Assembly (NCBI RefSeq): GCF_014534655.1
Contig: NZ_JACVVD010000002.1
Coordinates: 800,313 to 864,312, forward strand
Reading direction: 5' to 3'
DNA: 64,000 bases
Source of the DNA: Paenibacillus sedimenti
Lineage (GTDB): Bacteria > Bacillota > Bacilli > Paenibacillales > NBRC-103111
This document shows positions 28,138 through 35,490 of this stretch, piece after piece. The stretch's first letter is position 1; each line of letters starts with the position of its first letter. Made by a program: the position numbers and the translations under genes. The notes under the pieces are model-generated. The model was not told the DNA's origin. It did not search any database and worked only from the letters and a program-made list of their open reading frames with translations.

Positions 28138-28677
28138 ATGCAAAGCGCACAGATGGTGAAAACGAAAAAAGCTCGCTACAATTGGAAAAGCACCAAACGT
28201 TGGTTTAAGTATAAATATTTGCTGCTGCTTCGGGCCAAAGGCGGTCCCTCTAAAGTAGCGCGCGGCTTCTCGATCGGTTTGACCATCGAGATGTTTACAC
28301 TGCCTACCGCTGGATTCGCTTTCGTGCTTATATTCCCGCTCGTATATTTATTAAGAGCTAATTTACCGGCGGCATTAATTGGTTTTGTGTTCGGCAAAGT
28401 GATTTATATTCCATTTTCTATTTTAAATAAGCAGGTCGGTAATTGGTTGGTGCCGAAGTATTTTAAAATTTATCTCATTACACATTTGCCCGATATGCTT
28501 TCTCATATTATTAAAAGCGGTTTGGATCTCATTGTAGGCGGGATGGCCGTCGGAACAGTTCTGGGCATCATTGCGTATTTCCCGATTATGATGCTGCTCA
28601 AGTCTCACACGAATCGCCGGAAAGAAAAGCGTAGAGTCCGCAAGGCACAGCTAGCCCCTTCAAATACAATTGAATAA
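28138..28677 (+). CDS. DUF2062 family membrane protein
   Basis: The 179-residue product starts at the ATG at 28138 with an AGGA site. A basic N-terminus (KTKKARYNWKSTKRWFKYKY) precedes three or four membrane helices, including FTLPTAGFAFVLIFPLVYLL, NLPAALIGFVFGKVIYI and VGTVLGIIAYFPIMMLL; the C-terminus is strongly basic. The segment SKVARGFSIGLTIEMFTLPT is characteristic of DUF2062. The function of the family is not established. It may be cotranscribed with ispH (38-base gap). Confidence 0.85.
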   Translation: MQSAQMVKTKKARYNWKSTKRWFKYKYLLLLRAKGGPSKVARGFSIGLTIEMFTLPTAGFAFVLIFPLVYLLRANLPAALIGFVFGKVIYIPFSILNKQVGNWLVPKYFKIYLITHLPDMLSHIIKSGLDLIVGGMAVGTVLGIIAYFPIMMLLKSHTNRRKEKRRVRKAQLAPSNTIE

Positions 28678-28690
28678 CGCAAAGAAATTA

Positions 28691-28723
28691 ATGCTTGACG
28701 AAAATTCGTCAAGCATTGTATAT
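28691..28723 (+). promoter_or_regulatory. Promoter of aroF overlapped by a palindrome
   Basis: TGCTTGACGA and TCGTCAAGCA form a perfect 10-base inverted repeat around AAAT (28691-28714). The left arm contains a -35-like TTGACG, and TATATT follows 18 bases later. The structure could be an operator covering the promoter, or the terminator hairpin of the upstream gene; there is no clean T-run. Confidence 0.55.
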
Positions 28724-28812
28724 TTACTTTAGTGATTAAAAGCGTAGAAGCGAACAAGCGTTGAAGTGTTTAAGTGTCGTTCATTACTCATTATATAGGA
28801 GCGTGTATCCGC

Positions 28813-29856
28813 ATGATCGTTATTACATCTAATAAAACATCCGATGAGCGTATTCAAGAGATCGTCCAGCTTATTGAAAAACAAGGTGTGCAGGCGCATG
28901 TATCCAAAGGCGAAGATCGTACCGTAATCGGCATCATCGGCAAAGCCGATCCTAAATTAGCAGAACAGCTGCGCCAAATGTCTGGAGTTGAACAAGTCGT
29001 GAAAATCTCAAAATCATATAAATTAGCAAGCCGTGATTTCCATCCGGCGGATACCGTTATCAATATCAAAGGAGTCGAAATCGGCGGCGAGCAGCTCGTT
29101 GTTATGGGCGGTCCTTGCGCAGTAGAAACACCTGAACAAATCGATGAGATCGCACGTCTGGTGAAAGCCGCAGGCGGTCAAGTACTTCGCGGCGGCGCAT
29201 TCAAGCCAAGAACAGGTCCTTACAGCTTCCAAGGCGTGGGCGTTGAAGGTCTTGTGATGATGGCCGAAGCCGGTAAAAAGCACGGACTTCTCACGATTAC
29301 TGAAGTTATGACGCCGGAATACGTGGATGTATGTGCGGAATACGCAGATATCCTGCAAGTTGGAACACGCAACATGCAAAACTTTGATTTGCTCCGTAAG
29401 CTTGGAACGATTCAAACGCCAGTACTCCTGAAGCGCGGCTTTAGCGCGACCTACGATGAATTCCTGAATGCGGCCGAGTACATTCTTGCCGGCGGTAATC
29501 CGAATGTTATGCTTTGCGAGCGTGGTATCCGGACTTTCGAAACCTACACACGTAACACACTCGATCTATCTGCAATCCCTGTGTTGAAGCAATTAAGCCA
29601 CCTTCCCGTTATCTCCGATCCAAGTCACGGAACAGGGCGCAGAGAATTAGTAGTACCAATGACCAAAGCTTCCGTAGCTGCGGGCGCGGACGGTCTTATC
29701 ATTGAAATGCATACGGATCCGGACAATTCGATGACAGGCGATGGCGTCCAATCTTTATTCCCTGATCAATTCGCACAGCTGCTTGCTGACCTGGAGAAAT
29801 TATCTCCGCTTCTCGGTAAGAAATTCGATACGAAAAAAGAAGCGATCTTCGCTTAA
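28813..29856 (+). CDS. aroF: 3-deoxy-7-phosphoheptulonate synthase with N-terminal regulatory domain
   Basis: DAHP synthase joins PEP and erythrose 4-phosphate, the first step of the shikimate pathway. The 347-residue product starts at the ATG at 28813 (AGGAGCG site). An N-terminal ferredoxin-like domain (about 1-70, [18 protein letters not shown]) precedes the type I-beta barrel ([40 protein letters not shown]). This is the Thermotoga-type arrangement, in which the domain gives feedback inhibition by Tyr/Phe; B. subtilis has a chorismate mutase domain there instead. It is monocistronic, with a palindrome over its promoter. Confidence 0.94.
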   Translation: MIVITSNKTSDERIQEIVQLIEKQGVQAHVSKGEDRTVIGIIGKADPKLAEQLRQMSGVEQVVKISKSYKLASRDFHPADTVINIKGVEIGGEQLVVMGGPCAVETPEQIDEIARLVKAAGGQVLRGGAFKPRTGPYSFQGVGVEGLVMMAEAGKKHGLLTITEVMTPEYVDVCAEYADILQVGTRNMQNFDLLRKLGTIQTPVLLKRGFSATYDEFLNAAEYILAGGNPNVMLCERGIRTFETYTRNTLDLSAIPVLKQLSHLPVISDPSHGTGRRELVVPMTKASVAAGADGLIIEMHTDPDNSMTGDGVQSLFPDQFAQLLADLEKLSPLLGKKFDTKKEAIFA

Positions 29857-29873
29857 TATGGCTTGCCCTTCAC

Positions 29874-29916
29874 GGGGACTGGTTCTCTTCTGTTAGAAGA
29901 TACCAGTCTCCTTTTG
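29874..29916 (+). terminator. Terminator of aroF
   Basis: GGGACTGGT and ACCAGTCTCC arms with an inner TCTTCT/AGAAGA helix, then TTTT. Confidence 0.83.
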
Positions 29917-29943
29917 GCGTACATAGGTCAAAAATGTGAATAG

Positions 29944-29960
29944 TGTAAGATTAGCTTACA
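29944..29960 (+). promoter_or_regulatory. GlnR/TnrA box upstream of glnA
   Basis: TGTAAGATTAGCTTACA matches TGTNA-N7-TNACA at every fixed base and is itself a near-perfect palindrome. It lies about 29 bases upstream of the -35 of the glnA promoter. Confidence 0.8.
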
Positions 29961-29988
29961 CATCTATAAAAAATACCTGACATAAGTA

Positions 29989-30018
29989 TTGACTGTGTTG
30001 GATGAATAGCTATATAAT
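29989..30018 (+). promoter_or_regulatory. Promoter of glnA
   Basis: TTGACT at 29989-29994 and TATAAT at 30013-30018 with an 18-base spacer. Confidence 0.78.
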
Positions 30019-30097
30019 ATGTGCAAGATAACAACCAAAAAGATGAACAATAATCATGCAAAGTACGTTGAATGTACGGAAATGGGAGGTATTTTTA

Positions 30098-31522
30098 ATG
30101 TCAGTTCAAAACGTGTTGAACCTTATCAAGGAAAAAAACATCGAGTGGGTAGATTTTCGTTTCGTAGGTCTTTCCGGTAAAGCACAGCATATTTCTTTAC
30201 CTGCAACAGAAGTTGACGAAGAAACTTTCGTGAACGGGGTAGCTTTTGACGGTTCCTCCATCCCAGGATTCCGCGGTATTGAACAATCTGACATGGTTAT
30301 GGTGCCAGATACCGAGACTGCATACGTAGATCCTTTCACAGCACATCCAACTTTGGTTATTATGAGCAACATTCATACTCCTGAAGGCGATCGTTATGAC
30401 CGCGACCCGCGCAGCATCGCTCAAAAAGCGGAAGAGTACCTGCAAACAACGGGTATCGGTACGCAAGCATTTTTCGCACCAGAGTCTGAGTTCTTCATCT
30501 TTGATGATGTTCGTTATGAAAATGGCATGAACAAATCCTACTTCGAGGTTGATTCCGAAGAAGCGGGTTGGAATACTGGCCGCAAAGAAGAAGGCGGTAA
30601 CCTCGGTTACAAAGTGCCGGTTAAAGGCGGTTACGTTCCAGTAGCTCCAGTCGATTCCCAACAAGACATTCGTTCCGAAATGTGTCGTCTGCTTGCAGAA
30701 ACGGGTCTTCGCATCGAGCGTCACCACCACGAAGTGGCTACAGCTGGTCAAGCTGAAATCAACTTCCGTTTTGATGCTTTGACTAAAACAGCAGACAACC
30801 TGCTCAAATACAAATACATCGTTGCTAACACAGCTAGACAATACGGTAAAGTGGCAACATTCATGCCTAAACCGCTGTTTGGCGATAATGGTAGCGGTAT
30901 GCATGTGCATATGTCCATCTTCAAGGAAGGCGAGCCTTTGTTCTATGAAAAAGGCGCTTATGCCAACTTGAGTGAACTGGCTATGCATTATATCGGGGGT
31001 ATCCTGTATCACGCTCCTGCGTTGATTGCGATCACAAACCCAAGTACAAACTCTTTCAAACGTCTGGTTCCTGGTTACGAAGCACCGGTTAACCTTGTAT
31101 TCTCCAAAGGTAACCGTTCCGCAGCAGTTCGTATTCCAATCGCAGCTGTGACACCTAAAGGTTGCCGTATCGAGTTCCGTACTCCGGACAGCACAGCGAA
31201 CCCTTACCTTGCTTTCGCAGCTATGTTGATGGCGGGTCTTGACGGTATCAAAAAGAAAATCGATCCTCGCGCTCTTGGATACGGTCCTTTCGATACTAAC
31301 ATCTATGAATTGTCCGACGCTGAAAAAGCGGAAATCCGCAGCGTGCCTGGAACATTGGATGAAGCTTTGGATGCTCTTGCAGCGGATTCCGACTTCTTGC
31401 TTGAAGGCGGCGTATTTACTCAAGACTTTATCGATAACTACATCGAGTACAAACGTGGAGAAGCGAAAGCCGTTGCGATCCGTATTCACCCGCACGAGTA
31501 CAACTTGTACTTCGATTGCTAA
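30098..31522 (+). CDS. glnA: Glutamine synthetase, type I-beta-like
   Basis: This enzyme assimilates ammonium into glutamine. The 474-residue product starts at the ATG at 30098 (GGGAGG site). It has the beta-grasp N-terminus, VAFDGSSIPGF, active-site EFFIFDD, NGSGMHVHMS and the ATP loop (KRLVPGYEAPVN). It is longer than the ~444-residue Bacillus type I-alpha enzyme and carries the insertion between DSEEAGWNTG and KGGYVPVAPVDS that marks type I-beta. A Tyr in NIYELS (about 404) aligns with the adenylylated Tyr of enteric enzymes. No glnR precedes it. A GlnR/TnrA box lies upstream. Confidence 0.94.
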   Translation: MSVQNVLNLIKEKNIEWVDFRFVGLSGKAQHISLPATEVDEETFVNGVAFDGSSIPGFRGIEQSDMVMVPDTETAYVDPFTAHPTLVIMSNIHTPEGDRYDRDPRSIAQKAEEYLQTTGIGTQAFFAPESEFFIFDDVRYENGMNKSYFEVDSEEAGWNTGRKEEGGNLGYKVPVKGGYVPVAPVDSQQDIRSEMCRLLAETGLRIERHHHEVATAGQAEINFRFDALTKTADNLLKYKYIVANTARQYGKVATFMPKPLFGDNGSGMHVHMSIFKEGEPLFYEKGAYANLSELAMHYIGGILYHAPALIAITNPSTNSFKRLVPGYEAPVNLVFSKGNRSAAVRIPIAAVTPKGCRIEFRTPDSTANPYLAFAAMLMAGLDGIKKKIDPRALGYGPFDTNIYELSDAEKAEIRSVPGTLDEALDALAADSDFLLEGGVFTQDFIDNYIEYKRGEAKAVAIRIHPHEYNLYFDC

Positions 31523-31552
31523 TTCTTTAGCACTCATACCGATTATATAAAC

Positions 31553-31599
31553 AAGCTGTTCCTTCAGTGGTATCCACTGAGGGGACAGCTTTTATTTTT
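31553..31599 (+). terminator. Terminator of glnA
   Basis: AAGCTGT/ACAGCTT outer arms and CAGTGG/CCACTG inner arms, followed by TTTATTTTT. Confidence 0.85.
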
Positions 31600-31732
31600 G
31601 CCTAATCTATGAGACTAAAGTCGTAGACGATGTTTATTAATAATCATTCTAATTACTGATGTTACTTTCGATAAATACTGATATACTAAGTTTATAAACA
31701 AAACGAGAAAGAAACAGGAAAGGAAGGTTCAC

Positions 31733-32281
31733 ATGAACATCGTTATCATAGCAGGAAGTAATCGTAAAGAAGCGACAAGCACAAGACTGTCCGAATATAT
31801 TCAAGGTCTAATGAAGCAAGCGGGAAATCAGGTGAGTTTAATCGATTTATATCTATCGCCGGTGCCTTTCTATTCGCCGGATGAAGACCATGAAGATCAT
31901 CAAGGACTTGCGAAATTGAAACAAGCGATGAGCGAAGCAGATGCCGTGGTATTGGCAACCCCTGAATACCACAGCGGGATTTCGGGAGTGCTCAAGAATG
32001 CCCTTGATCATTTGGGACAGGAGCATTTTGAAGGAAAGGCGGTTCTGTCCGTCAGTTCTGCAGGCGGATCCGTTGCCGTAAGTTCTCTTACGCAGCTTCA
32101 TACGATTGTTCGTAATTTGCATGGAATTAACAGCCCGGAGTGGATATCCATTGGCGGGGATCAGAGAAAAAGCTTCCAGACAGGTGTAACTCCAGCCGAA
32201 ATTCAGCCCAATGTTGAAAATCGGATTCAGCGCGTGGTTGGTTCGTTTCTAGAACTAGCTAAACTAGTGAGTAGAAAATAA
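31733..32281 (+). CDS. NADPH-dependent FMN reductase (azoreductase-like)
   Basis: The 182-residue flavodoxin-fold protein has the FMN phosphate loop IAGSNRKEATSTRL at the N-terminus, the TPEYHSGISGVLKNALDHLG motif near 75-95 and SSAGGSVAVSSL. These are hallmarks of the NADPH-dependent FMN reductase family that includes B. subtilis YhdA. Likely cytosolic; it reduces flavin, quinones or azo compounds. The ATG at 31733 has a GGAAAGGAAGG site. It is a single gene; the physiological substrate cannot be named. Confidence 0.9.
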   Translation: MNIVIIAGSNRKEATSTRLSEYIQGLMKQAGNQVSLIDLYLSPVPFYSPDEDHEDHQGLAKLKQAMSEADAVVLATPEYHSGISGVLKNALDHLGQEHFEGKAVLSVSSAGGSVAVSSLTQLHTIVRNLHGINSPEWISIGGDQRKSFQTGVTPAEIQPNVENRIQRVVGSFLELAKLVSRK

Positions 32282-32315
32282 AGCATCAATACAGCCATTG
32301 CAGTGTATAAAGAAG

Positions 32316-32346
32316 AAAAAAGCCGGGGAGGAATCCTCCGGCTTAT
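32316..32346. terminator. Bidirectional terminator
   Basis: AAAAAAGCCGG(GG)AGG and CCTCCGGCTT arms between the convergent reductase and acetyltransferase genes. Confidence 0.8.
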
Positions 32347-33239
32347 TAAAGTTGTTGATCCATATAGACCTGCTCCATGTGCTTAGTAAAGCCTGCATTA
32401 AGCAATGCATTGACAACAGCAACACATGAACTGGACAGATTCATCGTCATTCGTTTGCATGCGCCCAATTGAGGAGCGAATACTTCGTAAAGCAAAAAGT
32501 TAATGATTTCGGTCTCGTAGCTGGAGTTCGGTGCCGATTCGCATTGATAGAGAATAATAGCAGTTAATTCACCTTGTTCATTATAGTTCCTTCTAAATAA
32601 AGAGTAGCCAATTACGTCACCTGAGCTTGAATCGCAAACAAGAAGGAGTTCTCCGCTGCGAAGGCTCTCCCATTGGGTTTGCCAAGCACGATCTCCGCGA
32701 TACATGGGGACGAAGGCGAGCTCAGCTGGGGAAGCTTTTTTCAGGGTAAAAGCAGGTGTAGGACTGTTTGATGCAGATGTGAAAGATCCTTTAGGCAATT
32801 CCTCTGTATTTTGGAGAATGAGCAAACGATCTTTGAGTTGATAGCCCATCTTTTCATATAGTTTGATGGCGCGTTCATTTTCGGAAATTGCTTCCAACGT
32901 TGTTAGGTGTACGCCTTGCTCTTTATACAAACGGATAGACCGCTCTACAAGAAGTTTGCCGATTCCTTTGCCGCGGTAGTCCGGGATGATGCCTGTCCCT
33001 CCGTTCCAGGCCTTCTTTTGCCCTTGATACGTTCGAAAACCGTTGGCAACAAAACCGATCGGAGATTCTCTATCAAAAGCGACAACGGAGAGGTCAAGCG
33101 ATATCCCCTCATTAGCAGAACGCTGAACAAAGGAATCAACGGTTAAGGTAACGGGGACAAAATATTGCTCGAAGCCCTTGTTCCAGAGAGAGACGGCGTC
33201 TTTTAATGAAAGATCGCTAAAAGTACGGAATGAAATCAT
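32346..33239 (-). CDS. GNAT-family N-acetyltransferase (two-domain)
   Basis: The 297-residue product has an N-terminal GNAT domain with the acetyl-CoA loop IIPDYRGKGIGKLLVERSI (about 85-105) and the family ending VHLTTLEAISENERAIKLYEKMGYQL. The C-terminal ~140 residues look like a second, degenerate GNAT half without a clear Q/RxxGxG/A loop (RSGELLLVCDSSSGDVIGY). Substrate unknown. It is monocistronic and divergent from mug. Confidence 0.87.
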   Translation of the reverse strand: MISFRTFSDLSLKDAVSLWNKGFEQYFVPVTLTVDSFVQRSANEGISLDLSVVAFDRESPIGFVANGFRTYQGQKKAWNGGTGIIPDYRGKGIGKLLVERSIRLYKEQGVHLTTLEAISENERAIKLYEKMGYQLKDRLLILQNTEELPKGSFTSASNSPTPAFTLKKASPAELAFVPMYRGDRAWQTQWESLRSGELLLVCDSSSGDVIGYSLFRRNYNEQGELTAIILYQCESAPNSSYETEIINFLLYEVFAPQLGACKRMTMNLSSSCVAVVNALLNAGFTKHMEQVYMDQQL

Positions 33240-33352
33240 GGTTGTTCACGCCTTTCGCCTTAGTAAAATATGATTCATTTAATAGTTTAGCATGCCTCTG
33301 AAATTAATGGTAATATATTGAAATAAAGCGAGAAAAGTAAGCAAAGGAGGGA

Positions 33353-33889
33353 ATGGACCGATTGGACATCAATCCGATTTCAGATCATCTGCAAGAGAAT
33401 CTTCGAATTCTATTTGTCGGCTATAATCCTAGCATTCGTTCCGGAGAAACCGGACATCACTATGCGAATCCAAACAATCGGTTCTATCGGATTCTGCATC
33501 AAGCCGGCCTAACGCCACGATTGTATAAGCCGCAGGAAGACGGGGATTTACTGCAATTAGGGTATGGGTTCACGAATATTGTCGCTCGACCGACGTTGAC
33601 GGCGGCTGAGATTACACCTGAGGAGTATAGAGAGGGAAGGGTAATTCTTAGGAATAAAATCGAGACTTACCGTCCGCGCGTTGTATGTTTTGTAGGTAAA
33701 GGCGTATATGAGCAGTTTAGCGGCAAACGCGGAATGGCTTGGGGCGTTCAGCCTGAGCCTGTGGTGGCTGGCGTCATTGAATATGTATGTCCTTCTTCCA
33801 GCGGGCTTGTTCGAATGAAGCTGGAGGATATGGTGGAAATTTTTAGAGGGATGCTGGCATATAGCCAGGCGGAGAGGAGCACGACATGA
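33353..33889 (+). CDS. mug: G/U mismatch-specific uracil-DNA glycosylase
   Basis: MUG removes uracil or ethenocytosine opposite guanine in base-excision repair. The 178-residue product has motif 1 LFVGYNPSIRSGETGHHYANP (the GxNPS pattern) and motif 2 VCPSSSG near the C-terminus. GGAGG is only 2 bases before the ATG at 33353, so a TTG at 33362 (11 bases) could be the real start. The stop overlaps the next gene as ATGA, indicating translational coupling to the NUDIX gene. Confidence 0.9.
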   Translation: MDRLDINPISDHLQENLRILFVGYNPSIRSGETGHHYANPNNRFYRILHQAGLTPRLYKPQEDGDLLQLGYGFTNIVARPTLTAAEITPEEYREGRVILRNKIETYRPRVVCFVGKGVYEQFSGKRGMAWGVQPEPVVAGVIEYVCPSSSGLVRMKLEDMVEIFRGMLAYSQAERSTT

Positions 33890-34506
33890 ATATTCCATGG
33901 CTGGATTGGGCGAAACAAATACAGGCGATTAGCCAGGCGGGGCTTGAATATGGCGAAAATGGCTATGACCTTGAGCGTTACGAGGCGCTGCGCAGCATTA
34001 GCGTGGAGATGATGAGCTATTTCACCGATACGCCGATCGATAAGGTGAGGGAGCTGTTTGCAAGCGAAACCGGCTATGCGACGCCAAAGGTGGATATAAG
34101 GGCCGTTGTGCTTCACGAAGACAAGATGCTGCTTGTGAAGGAACGCGCCGACGGCGCCTGGTCTTTGCCTGGAGGCTGGGCGGATATCGGCCTCACCCCG
34201 TCCGAGGTCGCCGTGAAGGAGACCAAGGAGGAGGCCGGTTACGATGTACAGCCGCTTCGGTTATTGGCGGTTCTCGACAAGAAGCGCCACGCGCATCCGC
34301 CGTCGCCCAACCACGTGTACAAGATATTTATCTTGTGCGAGTTGGTGGGCGGGGAGGCGCTGGACGCCGGTCTGGAAACGACCGGCGTAGGCTTTTTTGG
34401 CGAGAGCGAGCTGCCGCCGCTCTCGGTCGAGCGGAACACCGCCGGCCAGCTTCGGCGGATGTTCGAGCTCGCCCGCAGCACCGCTCCGCAGGTGCTGCTG
34501 GATTAG
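33886..34506 (+). CDS. NUDIX hydrolase with N-terminal NUDIX-associated domain
   Basis: The 206-residue product has an N-terminal helical domain (1-65) that precedes NUDIX in the group described as hydrolases of X-linked nucleoside diphosphates. The catalytic box is GGWADIGLTPSEVAVKETKE followed by EAGYDV (about 102-127), matching GX5EX7REUXEEXGU with Lys for Arg in the RE pair. It overlaps mug by 4 bases, and its 3' end overlaps the convergent thpR by 4 bases. The second half is GC-rich. The substrate is unknown; coupling to mug hints at nucleotide sanitation. Confidence 0.9.
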   Translation: MNIPWLDWAKQIQAISQAGLEYGENGYDLERYEALRSISVEMMSYFTDTPIDKVRELFASETGYATPKVDIRAVVLHEDKMLLVKERADGAWSLPGGWADIGLTPSEVAVKETKEEAGYDVQPLRLLAVLDKKRHAHPPSPNHVYKIFILCELVGGEALDAGLETTGVGFFGESELPPLSVERNTAGQLRRMFELARSTAPQVLLD

Positions 34507-35138
34507 CCGCGCGCGTGTCCCCCCAGGGGGAACACGCCTAGCGGCTCGTAGGCCGGCGACCGGCCCAAGTGGCTGCGGTAGAGGACGATGTCCTCTACCC
34601 GCCACGCGGGCCAGCCGCCGGCTGGCGGATCGACCGCGAGCGCAGCGCGGTCGAACGGCCCTGCCGCCGCCGCTGCGCGGTAGCGGCGGGCCAGCGTGAT
34701 GTGCGGCCGGTAGGCGCGAGCCTCGGCCGCGAAGCCGTGGCGGGCGCAGGCGCCTACGACAGCGCGCTGCAGCTGCGCCAGCGTGGCCAAGTCGCCGGCA
34801 ACGCCCGCCCACAGGATCGACGGCGCCGCCGGAGGGCCGAACACGCCGAGGCCCTCGGCGCGCAAGGCGAGCGGCGGCGTCGCCGCGGCCAGCTGGCGCA
34901 GATCGGGCGCCAGCGCATCCGCAATCTCGGCGGACGTGTCGCCGAGAAATTGCAGCGTGATGTGGACGTCCTGCGGATGCGTCCACTTACTGAAAGGCAG
35001 CTTCCCCTGGAGGCTGCCTTTCCATATGTCCAGCTCCCGCTTCGCCGCTTGCGGGAGCTGTATGCCTACGAATAGCCGATAAGCAGCAGAGTCGGTTGAT
35101 GATGAATCCGGGTTTTTGGTAAAAGATGACATGGTCAA
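34503..35138 (-). CDS. thpR: RNA 2',3'-cyclic phosphodiesterase (2H family)
   Basis: ThpR/LigT opens 2',3'-cyclic phosphates on RNA ends. The 211-residue product has both 2H motifs: HITLQFLGDTS near 60 and HITLARRYR near 147. The start is uncertain: the TTG at 35138 has GGAG 6 bases upstream, and the ATG at 35132 is an alternative; about 20 unstructured residues precede RLFVGIQLP, where the family usually begins. The gene is far richer in GC than its neighbours. Its 3' end overlaps the NUDIX gene tail to tail. Confidence 0.86.
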   Translation of the reverse strand: MTMSSFTKNPDSSSTDSAAYRLFVGIQLPQAAKRELDIWKGSLQGKLPFSKWTHPQDVHITLQFLGDTSAEIADALAPDLRQLAAATPPLALRAEGLGVFGPPAAPSILWAGVAGDLATLAQLQRAVVGACARHGFAAEARAYRPHITLARRYRAAAAAGPFDRAALAVDPPAGGWPAWRVEDIVLYRSHLGRSPAYEPLGVFPLGGHARG

Positions 35139-35265
35139 GTGAGACTCCTTTTTCCGACAATTTCATTAATCCTTTGGTCAATTCATCTCCTAGCTTTTCC
35201 AACTGATGTTTTACTTGATGCATGGGGATAATCTTGCTATCATAGCCATAACACAAATAGAGGAT

Positions 35266-35461
35266 GTTTAAAAAGTCCACTCTCATAACGAAGTTAATCA
35301 GGATGTTATTTCGACATCGAATCTTGAAAGAACCCGGGAAGTCCGGTACTCACATAGCGGATGCTTGCGATGCAAGCTTTCCTATGGCAAGCTCTTAGCT
35401 CCGTTCCTCTTTCTCCGGGTAACGGCGGGCCTTCCCGGTTCTGAAAGCGGACTTTTTAAAC
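35266..35461. repeat. MITE-like repeat, copy A (196 bp)
   Basis: Terminal inverted repeats GTTTAAAAAGTCC(A/G)CT at each end, extending about 23 bases with few mismatches. Inner sections also pair (AACCCGGGAAG with CTTCCCGGTT). It has no coding capacity. Two other copies lie at 43721-43788 and about 55541-55692 in the opposite orientation. It ends 30 bases before the serC start, so it forms the serC upstream region. No clear target-site duplication was seen. Confidence 0.8.
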
Positions 35462-35490
35462 ACACATTAAAAGCAAAGGTGTGGTCATTC

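Noticed and set aside
30197..31537. 446-codon reverse-strand frame opposite glnA.
   Set aside because: Antisense shadow of a highly biased gene; the product has no recognisable domains.
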